Positions 24,838-32,582 of a DNA stretch of 64,000 nucleotides are shown piece by piece. The number at the start of each line of letters is the position of its first letter. The stretch's first letter is position 1. The notes under the pieces were generated by a model. That model was given only the letters and a program-made list of their open reading frames with translations, had not been told where the DNA came from and ran no database searches. Position numbers and translations under genes: made by a program. Source of the stretch: Lawsonibacter celer (GTDB taxonomy: Bacteria; Bacillota; Clostridia; Oscillospirales; Oscillospiraceae); assembly GCF_014281125.1 (NCBI RefSeq), contig NZ_JACOEA010000001.1, positions 868,001-932,000 of the forward strand. The letters are read 5' to 3'.

Positions 24838-26217
24838 TCAGCCAGCAGATGCATTTGCAGCGGCCTCGTTGGCGGCAGCGGCATGGTTGGCCACCGCAGT
24901 GGCGATGTCATCTCCGCGGCCCACTTCCTGGAGCATATTCCACCACTCGGTACGCGCACCGGCCCAGCCAGTGGTCACCTGATAGTAGTCGCCCAGATAA
25001 GGCATCAGAACCTGATACTGGTCCATGATCTCGTTATCAGCCCAGATAGTGCTCAGATCCGTGCCCTCAGCAGCCGAGCGGACGGGGAAGTAGTTGGCGG
25101 TCTTCACAGCATCAACCGCATGCTCGGAGTCAGCCATGTACTTGATGAACTTCTTGGCAGCCTCAATTTTGGCGGGATCGCCGTTGTCAAACACGCCGAA
25201 GCCCCAGATGCCGCCCTGGAGCGCGGACTCGCCGGTTTCAGAGGGGAAGCTCATGAATACAATCTCTTCGCCGTTGATGGTCTTGCCGGAGCCCGTGCCC
25301 GCAGCGTTGGGATCGAGCTGCTGGGCAATATTCCAACAGAATGCCATCTTCAGAATACCTTGGTAGAACAGCTTAATCTCGTCGCCGCCCTGAAGGGAGG
25401 CGTCAAAGTCGATGCCGTCCATGCCCTTGAGCAGCTCCAGCGCCTGGATGTTCTTGGGATCATCCCAGGTATAGGTGGTATGCCCAGCATCGGTAAAGGT
25501 ACCGCCGTAGAGGTTATTGACCAGGGCGCGGGTGCCCTGGTCTCCGCCCTGTCCGGCGCAGTATACGGCGCCTACGGTCTCACCGTAATGGGCATATAGG
25601 GCCTCGACCGCCTTGATAAAGTTCTCGGTCGTCCAGGTGTGATTCTCCAGGTCCAGGTACTGGTCGGCACCGGCCTCTTTAAAGGCATCCAGGTTGATCG
25701 CCATGCAGTGGGCGGTCATAACCAGAGGATACTCATAGACCTTGCCGTCGGCAGTGGTGCAGGCCGCAAGCGTGCCGGGGTTCACGGCGTTGATCTCTGC
25801 CTTATCAGTGTCGTCCAGCATATCGCTCAGATCGACCATGTAGCCATTGGCACCCCAGTTGGCCACCAGGCGCTCGGGGCCCTCCATAATCAGGTCGGGA
25901 GCACCCTTAGCCGTGATCGCGGAGTTGACCTTGTCATCGCCGTCCGCATAGGCCAGATACTCCACCTTGACGGAAATACCGGTCTCGGCCTTGAATGCCT
26001 CGGTCAGCTTGTTGACTTCTGCTTCCTTGCCCCAGTTTCCAATAGGATAGGTCCACAGGGTGATCTCAGTAACCTCACCGGACTGATTTCCGGTAGGCGC
26101 GGGCGTGCCGGAGTTGCCCGCAGGGGTGTTGCCACTGCCCTGGGTGCCGTTGGAGCAGGCAGCCAGGCCCAGAATCATGCCTACGGCCAGCAGCATTGCA
26201 AGAATACGCTTCTTCAT
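24838..26217 (-). CDS. Sugar-binding lipoprotein of ABC transporter
   Basis: A 459-residue extracellular solute-binding protein (family 1, carbohydrate). Signal peptide and lipobox end LGLAAC with Cys21 as lipid anchor, then a Gly/Thr/Pro linker (TQGSGNTPAGNSG). The mature part has EITLWTYPIGNW and APDLIMEGPERLVANW. AGGAGGACGAC precedes the ATG at 26217; the longer reading frame to 26307 lacks a start signal. It is first gene of the transporter-nanA-nagBA run and has a strong promoter with a palindrome upstream. Confidence 0.9.
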   Translation of the reverse strand: MKKRILAMLLAVGMILGLAACSNGTQGSGNTPAGNSGTPAPTGNQSGEVTEITLWTYPIGNWGKEAEVNKLTEAFKAETGISVKVEYLAYADGDDKVNSAITAKGAPDLIMEGPERLVANWGANGYMVDLSDMLDDTDKAEINAVNPGTLAACTTADGKVYEYPLVMTAHCMAINLDAFKEAGADQYLDLENHTWTTENFIKAVEALYAHYGETVGAVYCAGQGGDQGTRALVNNLYGGTFTDAGHTTYTWDDPKNIQALELLKGMDGIDFDASLQGGDEIKLFYQGILKMAFCWNIAQQLDPNAAGTGSGKTINGEEIVFMSFPSETGESALQGGIWGFGVFDNGDPAKIEAAKKFIKYMADSEHAVDAVKTANYFPVRSAAEGTDLSTIWADNEIMDQYQVLMPYLGDYYQVTTGWAGARTEWWNMLQEVGRGDDIATAVANHAAAANEAAANASAG

Positions 26218-26278
26218 TCTGTCGTCCTCCTCATTTTTGATAAAATACGATTCCATTTTTGGGAATCTTGTTGTATAG

Positions 26279-26307
26279 ATTGTACAGTCGGCCTTTCTTT
26301 TTGTCAA
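26279..26307 (-). promoter_or_regulatory. Promoter of the sugar-binding protein operon
   Basis: On the minus strand TTGACA (26307-26302), 17-bp spacer, TACAAT (26284-26279). Confidence 0.85.
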
Positions 26308-26315
26308 TATACTTT

Positions 26316-26331
26316 TGAAAGAAATTTTCCA
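26316..26331 (-). promoter_or_regulatory. Candidate RpiR-family operator
   Basis: TGGAAAATTTCTTTCA on the minus strand, an imperfect palindrome 8 bp upstream of the -35 box. It matches the site at 28541-28556 at 14 of 16 positions. The upstream position suggests activation. Confidence 0.6.
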
Positions 26332-26385
26332 TTTTTTTTAGACTGCAAAAAATTTTCAACATTTTTTTCCAGTTGCTTTGTCAAT

Positions 26386-27243
26386 TCAGCCCAGATGCTT
26401 TTCGGCCAGAGCGTCCGCCACCTGCTCCCGGCGCTGGCGGCAGCCGCCAATATCTCTGCGGCACACCTCGCTGAAGAGCACGTCTACCAAATAAAGCTGG
26501 GCGATGCGGGCCGCTATGGAACCCAGCTGGAGCGGCCCCTCCTGAGCGCCGCACTGGAGCACCACATCCGCATACGCCGCGCCGGGGGACTTGGGGAAGC
26601 GGGTAATCAGGATGGTGCTTGCCCCCCGTTCCCGGATCATCTTGGCGCATTCCAGCAGCTCCCGGGTGGAGCCGGAATAGGAGAAATAGAGCGCCACGTC
26701 TCCAGGCGCCATCTGCGAGGCGTTGATGGCCTGTATATGGGAATCCCACACGGCAAAAAACTTGGGCGTGGCAGTGGAGAAGAGATGCGCCGCCTCCTGC
26801 GCCAAGATCATGGAGCCTCCCTGGCCCATACACAGCACTTTGTTTGCCGCGGCCAGCAGGTTGGCCGCCCGGGTAATCTGATCCGGCTGCACCAGCTCCA
26901 TTGTCTCCCGCAATGCGTCTGCATCCGCGGTGTAGACCTTTTGGCACATGTCAGCCACGCTGTCCTCCGGCAGAACCTCGCCTGCCAGTGGGTTGGACGC
27001 CGCCCGGTTGGCGGTGGAGTCCGCCACCGCCAGCTTAAAGGCGTTATACCCTTTGTAGCCCAGACGGCGGCAAAAGCGGGAGACCGTGGCCTCCGCCACG
27101 CCGGACTCCTCCGCCAGCTCAGTGATGGACATGAACTGTGTCTTTCTCTGGTGGATCACCACGTAATCCGCCACCTTTTTCTCCGCGCTGGTCAGCTGAT
27201 AATATTCGTGGTTGATCTTTGCGAATACGTTTCCCAGCGGCAT
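26386..27243 (-). CDS. RpiR-family transcriptional regulator
   Basis: A 285-residue regulator: N-terminal HTH (about residues 17-75, with SITELAEESGVAEATVSRFCRRLGYKG split across the recognition helix) and a C-terminal SIS sugar-phosphate-binding domain (about 105-240, with LCMGQGGSMILAQEAAHLF and YFSYSGSTRELLE). RpiR proteins of sialic-acid loci (NanR type) sense ManNAc-6-P or GlcN-6-P. It lies 3 bp downstream of the epimerase gene and beside the transporter operon, so the local amino-sugar genes are its likely targets. Confidence 0.9.
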   Translation of the reverse strand: MPLGNVFAKINHEYYQLTSAEKKVADYVVIHQRKTQFMSITELAEESGVAEATVSRFCRRLGYKGYNAFKLAVADSTANRAASNPLAGEVLPEDSVADMCQKVYTADADALRETMELVQPDQITRAANLLAAANKVLCMGQGGSMILAQEAAHLFSTATPKFFAVWDSHIQAINASQMAPGDVALYFSYSGSTRELLECAKMIRERGASTILITRFPKSPGAAYADVVLQCGAQEGPLQLGSIAARIAQLYLVDVLFSEVCRRDIGGCRQRREQVADALAEKHLG

Positions 27244-27246
27244 CGC

Positions 27247-28458
27247 TCAGCCCTGCCCTTTCGCCAGAAGCTGGTCAAAAATCTGATCGCACAGGATCAG
27301 GCAGCGGGGCAGATGGAAGGGGCCCTTAAAGGTAGATCCCTTCGTGCTGGGCTGCGTGGGCAGACCGTCGCGGCGCAGATAGCCGTACCACTCTCCGTAC
27401 TCCGGGTCGGAAAAGTGCTTCTTACAGTAGTCGGCCGTTCGTTCGTACCAGTCTAGGTATTTTTCCTCTCCCGTATCCCGGTAGAGCATCAGGGAGGCGA
27501 TGAGGATCTCGTTGTGGGGCCACCAGAGCTTCATGTCGTGCTCGTAGGCCTCGGGGGGCTTGCCCAGGCAGTCCACAAAGTAGAGCAGGCCGCCGTACTC
27601 CTTGTCCCAGCCGGCCTCAATGGCCCAGTCGAAGATCTGGGCGGCCTTGCCGATCAGAGCCTGGTCGCCGGTGCGGCGGGCATGTTCTAGCAGGAACCAC
27701 ACCCCCTCGATATCGTGGCCCGGGTTGACAACGCGGCCCTCGGTATAGTACAGGCGGGGCGTCCCGTCCACATCCACGTTCTCCAGCAGGCACTTCAGGT
27801 CGGGCTTGACGTGATAGCGAAAAATCTCATCCACGCACTCCTGGGCTCGCTGCTCATATTCCGCCCTGTGCTCCGGGTCCACCCGCAGCAGGATGCTGAT
27901 GACGTTCAGAATAATCATGGGCAGGCCAAAGGTCCGGCCGGAGCGGGTCTCGGGGATGGTCTTGGGGGGCATGCCCACCGGGTCGGGGGCGCCGTGGGCC
28001 AGATCCCAATACATATTATAGGCACGCCGCGCTCGCTCCAAACATACTTTGTCCCCAGTGATACCGTAATACTCGGCGTTTGCGCTGGCGTAAAAAGCCT
28101 CGGAGTAATAATAACGGCGCTGGCGTAGGGGTTTGCCGTCCTCGGTAACGGTAAAATACATACGTCCTCCGGCGGCGTGGTTGATGCAGTATTTTTCCAT
28201 GAACTCCAGACAGCTCCTGGAGGCGGCCAGCCACTCCTCCTTCACTCCGTACACATGGCACAGATAGGCGAAGATCCAGCCGCAGCGTCCCTGCATCCAC
28301 ACGCTCTTATCCGTGGAGTAGATCTCCCCCTTCCGGTCCAGACAGGTGTAAACACCGCCGTATTGGGGGTCCATCCCATTCCTCAGCCAGAACGAAACAC
28401 ATCGCTCCAGCTCCTCTTGTATCCATTTCTGATGGCTGCGCAGCTTCGCAGTATCCAT
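27247..28458 (-). CDS. AGE-family N-acylglucosamine 2-epimerase
   Basis: A 403-residue (alpha/alpha)6-barrel epimerase expected to interconvert ManNAc and GlcNAc. Typical stretches: WLRNGMDPQYGGVYTCLDRKG, SVWMQGRCGWIFAYL, VVNPGHDIEGVWFLLEHARR with the catalytic-site His, and LKLWWPHNE-like MKLWWPHNEIL. Length equals renin-binding-protein-type AGE enzymes. Its presence replaces NanE, since it acts on the free sugar, and requires a later GlcNAc kinase, which the divergent ROK gene can provide. Confidence 0.9.
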   Translation of the reverse strand: MDTAKLRSHQKWIQEELERCVSFWLRNGMDPQYGGVYTCLDRKGEIYSTDKSVWMQGRCGWIFAYLCHVYGVKEEWLAASRSCLEFMEKYCINHAAGGRMYFTVTEDGKPLRQRRYYYSEAFYASANAEYYGITGDKVCLERARRAYNMYWDLAHGAPDPVGMPPKTIPETRSGRTFGLPMIILNVISILLRVDPEHRAEYEQRAQECVDEIFRYHVKPDLKCLLENVDVDGTPRLYYTEGRVVNPGHDIEGVWFLLEHARRTGDQALIGKAAQIFDWAIEAGWDKEYGGLLYFVDCLGKPPEAYEHDMKLWWPHNEILIASLMLYRDTGEEKYLDWYERTADYCKKHFSDPEYGEWYGYLRRDGLPTQPSTKGSTFKGPFHLPRCLILCDQIFDQLLAKGQG

Positions 28459-28503
28459 TTATATCTTCCGCCTTTCCTCGGGGTCGACCCCTTATTTGCC
28501 CCC

Positions 28504-28533
28504 ATCATACCTGCCCGTGTCTGCCCGCGTCAA
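28504..28533 (-). promoter_or_regulatory. Promoter of the epimerase-rpiR operon
   Basis: On the minus strand TTGACG (28533-28528), 18-bp spacer, TATGAT (28509-28504). Confidence 0.7.
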
Positions 28534-28540
28534 GAGTTAG

Positions 28541-28556
28541 TGGAAAATTATTTTCA
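28541..28556. promoter_or_regulatory. Candidate RpiR-family operator in divergent region
   Basis: TGGAAAATTATTTTCA, 7 bp upstream of the epimerase -35 and 17 bp upstream of a TTGACA (28574-28579) facing the kinase gene. It could serve both directions. Confidence 0.6.
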
Positions 28557-28645
28557 TTTTTTCGAAAATTTGCTTGACAGATTCAGAAAAACTGATAGCC
28601 TATAAACAGAGAATCACCGTCATATCACACAAGGAGGACGTTGTC

Positions 28646-30025
28646 ATGAAACATCTCGGTATTGAAGTCCCTGTCCTGCATACCCCCGAGCTGGATCCGG
28701 GATTCCTTCCACTGGGCAAATTCTATACCGCTTTCCTCAAAGATGCGGAAAAGCCGCTGGACATCGCGGTGGAGCGCGCTGCCGGTCAGGTGGCCGTCTA
28801 CCGCACCCGCATTCACGGCACTCCCGCCATGGCCGCCGCCGACCGCTACTACGTGGAGCGCATCATCAAAACCATGCTGTGGCTTTACGGCGGCTTTAAG
28901 GTGTACATCAGCGGGGATCCGGAGATCTGCGTAGCCATGCAGCAGATCTACTGTGCCGGAGGCCAGCAGGACTTTGATTTTGATTATATGGCCAACGTAT
29001 TTGAGCACCCCTTTGAGGTGGTTTCCTGCGATCAGGTCCCTCAGGAGAAGGGCGACCCCAAGGCCATCGGCCGCCACCTGGACGGCTGCCGCATCGGCTT
29101 TGACGCAGGCGGATCTGACCGTAAGGTTTCCGCTGTCATTGACGGCGAGCCGGTGTTCTCCGAGGAGGTTGTCTGGTTCCCCAAGATCAATTCCGACCCG
29201 GACTACCACTATGACGGCATTGTGGCCGCCCTCAAATCCGCTGCGGAACATATGCCCCGGGTGGACGCGGTGGGCGTGTCCTCCGCCGGCGTGTATATCA
29301 ACAACCGCACCATGAACGCCTCCCTCTTCCTCCAGGTGCCCAAGGACCAGTTTGACGCCAAGGTGAAGGACATCTACATCCGCGCCATCCGCGACACCTT
29401 CGGTGATGTGCCCTACGCCGTATGCAACGATGGCGATGTGTCCGCCCTGGCGGGCGCCATGAACCTGGGGGAGAACAACGTGCTGGGCATCGCCATGGGC
29501 ACCAGCGAGGCCGTGGGCTATGTGGACCCGGAGGGGCGCATCACCGGATGGCTCAACGAGCTGGCCTTTGTCCCGGTGGACGCCTCCCCCGCCGCCATGC
29601 GTGACGAGTGGAGCGGCGACATCGGCTGCGGCGTGAAGTATTTCTCTCAGGACGCGGTCATCAAGCTGGCCCCCGCCGCCGGCATCAACCTCTCCCCGGA
29701 CCTTTCCCCGGCAGAAAAGCTCAAGGAGGTCCAGAAGCTGATGGACCTCCAGGGCTCCCCTGCCGAGGCCATCTACCGCTCCATCGGCGTATATCTGGGC
29801 CATGCCCTGGCCCTGTATCACCACTTCTATGGGTTCAAGCATGTGCTGCTGCTGGGCCGGGTCATGTCCGGCCGGGGCGGCGACATCGTGCTGGAGACCT
29901 GCAAAAAGGTGTTGGCCGACGAGTACCCGGAGGTCGCCGGGCGCATCTCCCCCACGCTGCCCGACGAGAAGTCCCGCCGGGTGGGGCAGAGCGTGGCCGC
30001 CGCCTCCCTGCCGGAGCGGAAGTGA
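28646..30025 (+). CDS. ROK-like sugar kinase with long N-terminal extension
   Basis: A 459-residue protein. The kinase part begins near residue 148 with the phosphate-1 motif GFDAGGSDRKVSAV (usual ROK: DIGGT), then GVSSAGVYINN, a nucleic CNDGDVSALAGAM stretch and GIAMGTSEAVGYV, the ROK-type active site and glycine loop. The first ~145 residues have no ROK counterpart that I recognise. AAGGAGGACG precedes the ATG. Divergent from the AGE epimerase gene, it probably phosphorylates GlcNAc (or ManNAc) to the 6-phosphate. The classical ROK zinc motif CxCGxxGC is not visible, so the family placement is moderate. Confidence 0.7.
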   Translation: MKHLGIEVPVLHTPELDPGFLPLGKFYTAFLKDAEKPLDIAVERAAGQVAVYRTRIHGTPAMAAADRYYVERIIKTMLWLYGGFKVYISGDPEICVAMQQIYCAGGQQDFDFDYMANVFEHPFEVVSCDQVPQEKGDPKAIGRHLDGCRIGFDAGGSDRKVSAVIDGEPVFSEEVVWFPKINSDPDYHYDGIVAALKSAAEHMPRVDAVGVSSAGVYINNRTMNASLFLQVPKDQFDAKVKDIYIRAIRDTFGDVPYAVCNDGDVSALAGAMNLGENNVLGIAMGTSEAVGYVDPEGRITGWLNELAFVPVDASPAAMRDEWSGDIGCGVKYFSQDAVIKLAPAAGINLSPDLSPAEKLKEVQKLMDLQGSPAEAIYRSIGVYLGHALALYHHFYGFKHVLLLGRVMSGRGGDIVLETCKKVLADEYPEVAGRISPTLPDEKSRRVGQSVAAASLPERK

Positions 30026-30038
30026 CGGGGGCGCCGCC

Positions 30039-30710
30039 ATGAAGAAGCATATCGTCTGCCTGGGCGACTCCAACACCCACGGCTACTGTGCCGACCCCGC
30101 CGACTGTGCCAATCCGGAACTAGCCCGCTTCAACGAGGAGGAGCGCTGGACCTGTCTGCTGCAAAAGGCCCTGGGGGAAGAGTACCTGGTGGTGGAGGAG
30201 GGCCTGTCCGGCCGCACCACGGTCTTTGACGACCCGCTGTACGAGCATCTCTCCGCCCTGGACTACATCTATCCCTGTCTCAAGAGTCATGAGCCAGTGA
30301 GCCTTCTGATCATCATGCTGGGCACCAATGACACCAAGGAGCGCTTCGGCATGAACGCCTTTGCCATCGGTCTTGGCATGCGCCGCCTGGTCCAGCGGGC
30401 CCAGAGCGTGGACTGCTGGGGCCCGGGCGGCAGGCCCAACATTCTGATCATTGCCCCGCCCATCATCGGGCAGGGGGTGCTCACCTCCCCGGTGGCCGAC
30501 GAGATGGGTACCATGGGCCCCAACTGTGTGGAGAAATCCCGCCGGGTGCCCGTCGAATTCCGGGCCGTGGCCCAGGCCGCCGGCTGCCACTTCCTGGACG
30601 CCAATGAGCTGGGGTGCGAATTTAATGAGATTGACTTTATGCACCTGACCCGCCGGGGACACGCCGCACTGGCCAAGGCCCTGGCAGATTGGATCCCGGC
30701 ACTGCTGTAA
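30039..30710 (+). CDS. SGNH/GDSL-type esterase
   Basis: A 223-residue hydrolase without signal peptide, so cytoplasmic. Block I is CLGDSNTHGY with the nucleophile Ser, block III is IMLGTNDTKERF and block V is IDFMHLTRRGHAAL with catalytic Asp and His. It follows the ROK-like gene by 13 bp and lies in the amino-sugar region, so deacetylation of O-acetylated sialic acid or another acylated sugar is a reasonable guess. Other SGNH activities, such as lysophospholipase or thioesterase, cannot be excluded. Confidence 0.82.
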   Translation: MKKHIVCLGDSNTHGYCADPADCANPELARFNEEERWTCLLQKALGEEYLVVEEGLSGRTTVFDDPLYEHLSALDYIYPCLKSHEPVSLLIIMLGTNDTKERFGMNAFAIGLGMRRLVQRAQSVDCWGPGGRPNILIIAPPIIGQGVLTSPVADEMGTMGPNCVEKSRRVPVEFRAVAQAAGCHFLDANELGCEFNEIDFMHLTRRGHAALAKALADWIPALL

Positions 30711-30711
30711 A

Positions 30712-30754
30712 CCAAAAGGCCCGCCCGGCGCAATGTGCCGGGCGGGCCTTTTGG
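30712..30754. terminator. Bidirectional terminator
   Basis: CCAAAAGGCCCGCCCGGC/GCCGGGCGGGCCTTTTGG with a 7-base loop, between converging genes. Confidence 0.9.
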
Positions 30755-30760
30755 AACACC

Positions 30761-31387
30761 TTATTCCCTCTGAGCCTGCTCATAGGGCCGGAAAATACGC
30801 TCCAGCAGGAGGGACTGGAGCAGGGCGGTCAGCACCGGCAGGGCAAAGACCGCCAGAAAAAACCAGAAGCACAGCAGCCCTGCCGCCGTCAGCAGAATGC
30901 CCAGCAACAGTGTGGTCGGGAGATGAGCCACGGCCAGCTTGACCGAATTGCTCAGCAGCCCGCCTACGCGGAAGGTAAAGCGGGAGAGCACGGGGAATGG
31001 GTAGCTGAATACCCCCAGCAGCACCACCAGCACAATCAGGAACGCATAATACACGACCCCCGCAAAGCTGTCCGCTGCCCCCACTCCCATAATATACAGT
31101 GCTCTCCAGACGGCAATCAGCACCGCCCCGGCGGCCAGCACCGCCAGAGAGGCCAGCGCCCCCACCTTAAAGTTTTGCTTGAAGGTCTCCCAGAACATGG
31201 CATAGGGCCCGTTCTGCCCGCCCCGTACACAGCGCACGGTCACCCGGTACAAGGCCGCGGTGGCCGGCCCGATGGTAAACAGCGGCAGGCAGCAAACCAG
31301 CCACAGCAGGCTGAGCAGTACCACGTCGGTACACTTGCCCAAGGCTCTGAAAAATGGATTCTCCGGATTGAAAATCTGCCCAAGCAA
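30761..31387 (-). CDS. YesL-like DUF624 membrane protein
   Basis: A 208-residue protein with about five hydrophobic segments. The opening 'MLGQIFNPENPFFRALGKCTDVVLLSLLW' (broken into a short amphipathic part and helix 1) and 'CCLPLFTIGPATAALY' are the DUF624/YesL hallmark; YesL-like proteins often lie in carbohydrate-transport clusters but have no proven function. Start taken at TTG 31387 preceded by GGGGGGAG; no ATG is available near the conserved N-terminus. Confidence 0.8.
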   Translation of the reverse strand: MLGQIFNPENPFFRALGKCTDVVLLSLLWLVCCLPLFTIGPATAALYRVTVRCVRGGQNGPYAMFWETFKQNFKVGALASLAVLAAGAVLIAVWRALYIMGVGAADSFAGVVYYAFLIVLVVLLGVFSYPFPVLSRFTFRVGGLLSNSVKLAVAHLPTTLLLGILLTAAGLLCFWFFLAVFALPVLTALLQSLLLERIFRPYEQAQRE

Positions 31388-31490
31388 CGGACTCCCCCCC
31401 TTTTTGCAGACCGAACATTGGATTTCACCTTGATTGTACCCGATTTTGCCCGAAAGGTCAAATACCGGTTCAGATCGCCGGCACCCGCCC

Positions 31491-31519
31491 TTGTGCGGTC
31501 GTTTCTGATGTGCTACAAT
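31491..31519 (+). promoter_or_regulatory. Promoter of DtxR-like gene
   Basis: TTGTGC at 31491-31496, 17-bp spacer, TACAAT at 31514-31519. Confidence 0.65.
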
Positions 31520-31546
31520 GGGAAAAACGTGCTGTGAGGTAGCTCT

Positions 31547-31921
31547 ATGGAAATCCATGAATCCGCTGAAAACTATCTGGAGACCATTTTGATGCTTAAA
31601 GAGGAAAAGGGAGCCGTCCGCTCCATTGACATCGCCCGCCGCATGGACTTCTCCAAGCCCAGCATCAGCCGGGCCATGAGTCTGCTGCGTGGGGACGGCT
31701 ATATCACCACGGATCCGGCGGGCCTGATCGAGCTGACTCCCTCCGGTCTGGCCATTGCCGAGCGCATTTATGAGCGCCATCAGCTCTTTACCCAGTGGCT
31801 AATTCAGCTGGGCGTCTCCCCTGAGACGGCGGCCAGGGACGCCTGCCGGATTGAGCACGACATCAGCGACGAGACCTTTGCCTGCCTCAAGGCCCATATT
31901 GCCGGTCGAAACGGCGCCTAA
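31547..31921 (+). CDS. DtxR/MntR-family metal-dependent regulator
   Basis: A 124-residue regulator: winged HTH (SIDIARRMDFSKPSISRAMSLLRGDGYI, about residues 27-54) and a dimerisation domain with candidate metal ligands (ERHQLFTQWL, and DACRIEHDIS with Cys and His-Asp). Length matches the short MntR class with no SH3 domain. It is alone between a promoter and a DUF11-type gene. The metal (Mn or Fe) cannot be read from the sequence; the lar/nik operon downstream is too far for a firm link. Confidence 0.85.
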   Translation: MEIHESAENYLETILMLKEEKGAVRSIDIARRMDFSKPSISRAMSLLRGDGYITTDPAGLIELTPSGLAIAERIYERHQLFTQWLIQLGVSPETAARDACRIEHDISDETFACLKAHIAGRNGA

Positions 31922-32010
31922 CCGCTCGGCCTCCGGGTCTTTTCCGGTTCCCGCTCTCCCTTTCCCCGCATAGGATGGGGCGGAATATTCCTGGAAAAGG
32001 AGGCCTTTTT

Positions 32011-32406
32011 ATGACAGATTTCCCTGTCCGCTCTGCGGATTTAGTTCTGGCCGTGTCGGTCCACCCCAGCCCGGCCTGCTCCGGTCAGCCGGTACGCTAT
32101 TGGTTTTCGGTCCATAACGCCGGACCGGACCGGGCGGAGGCTGTGATGCTCACCTGCCGCCTCCCCGATGCGCTGGAGCAGGCGTCCTTTGCCCCCGGAC
32201 CGGCGGAGTCCTCGCGCCCCTGGAACGGGCCGCTCCCGCTGGGCCCCCTCGAACCGGGTCAGAGCTGTCAGGTGTGCCTGACCGGCCTGCTCGCTGGGGA
32301 CGCCCACGCTCCCCTGGTATGCGCCGCCGCCTTGGCCTCTCCCACGGCCGACCCCACCTTGTCCAACAACGCGGTCACCCTTGCCACCCCGGTCCGTTCT
32401 GCTTGA
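32011..32406 (+). CDS. DUF11-like single-domain protein
   Basis: A 131-residue protein that looks like one conserved-repeat (DUF11) beta-sandwich: LVLAVSVHPSPACSGQPVRY, then VHNAGPDRAEAVMLTCRLPDAL, GPLEPGQSC and PTLSNNAVTLATPV. Such domains normally recur in large surface proteins. Here a single domain stands alone without a signal peptide. AAAAGGAGGCC precedes the ATG at 32011. Its stop codon overlaps the -35 box of the lar promoter. Confidence 0.6.
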   Translation: MTDFPVRSADLVLAVSVHPSPACSGQPVRYWFSVHNAGPDRAEAVMLTCRLPDALEQASFAPGPAESSRPWNGPLPLGPLEPGQSCQVCLTGLLAGDAHAPLVCAAALASPTADPTLSNNAVTLATPVRSA

Positions 32407-32432
32407 CAGCCCGTTCCGAGATCTGGTATCAT
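32403..32432 (+). promoter_or_regulatory. Promoter of lar-nik operon
   Basis: TTGACA at 32403-32408, 18-bp spacer, TATCAT at 32427-32432. Confidence 0.75.
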
Positions 32433-32436
32433 TAGT

Positions 32437-32582
32437 ATCGGCAGGAAGCCGATTGAGGGCCAGAAGGCCCTGTTCCCAGCGTGTATTTTTTCACTAGGAA
32501 TCTCCCGGCCGCGGAGGCTGGGCATATGTCTGCAGGCATACCGGACCGGTATGCCTGCTTTTTTGTGAGAGGGGACTCTTTT
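32437..32582 (+). promoter_or_regulatory. Structured leader with terminator ahead of larE (candidate riboswitch/attenuator)
   Basis: The leader can form ATCGGC/GCCGAT (32437-32453), GGGCC/GGCCC (32457-32470), and a branched element in which CCCAGC (32475-32480) pairs with GCTGGG (32517-32522) around a CTCC/GGAG stem. It ends in a terminator hairpin (32532-32558) with TTTTTT. GGCATA at 32521-32526 could compete for the terminator's 3' arm (TATGCC). I find no match to NiCo, cobalamin or Moco riboswitch patterns as I remember them. Ligand, if any, is unknown; nickel or the cofactor is suggested by the genes. Confidence 0.55.
32532..32564 (+). terminator. Leader terminator upstream of larE
   Basis: GCAGGCATACC/GGTATGCCTGC stem with a 5-base loop followed by six T; 18 bp before the larE start. 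Confidence 0.85.

Noticed and set aside
28625..30076. 483-residue minus-strand open frame
   Set aside because: Antisense to the ROK-like kinase, which has motifs and a ribosome binding site.
32437..32582. NiCo, cobalamin or Moco riboswitch ahead of larE
   Set aside because: The conserved words I remember for these classes were not found; reported only as an unclassified leader.
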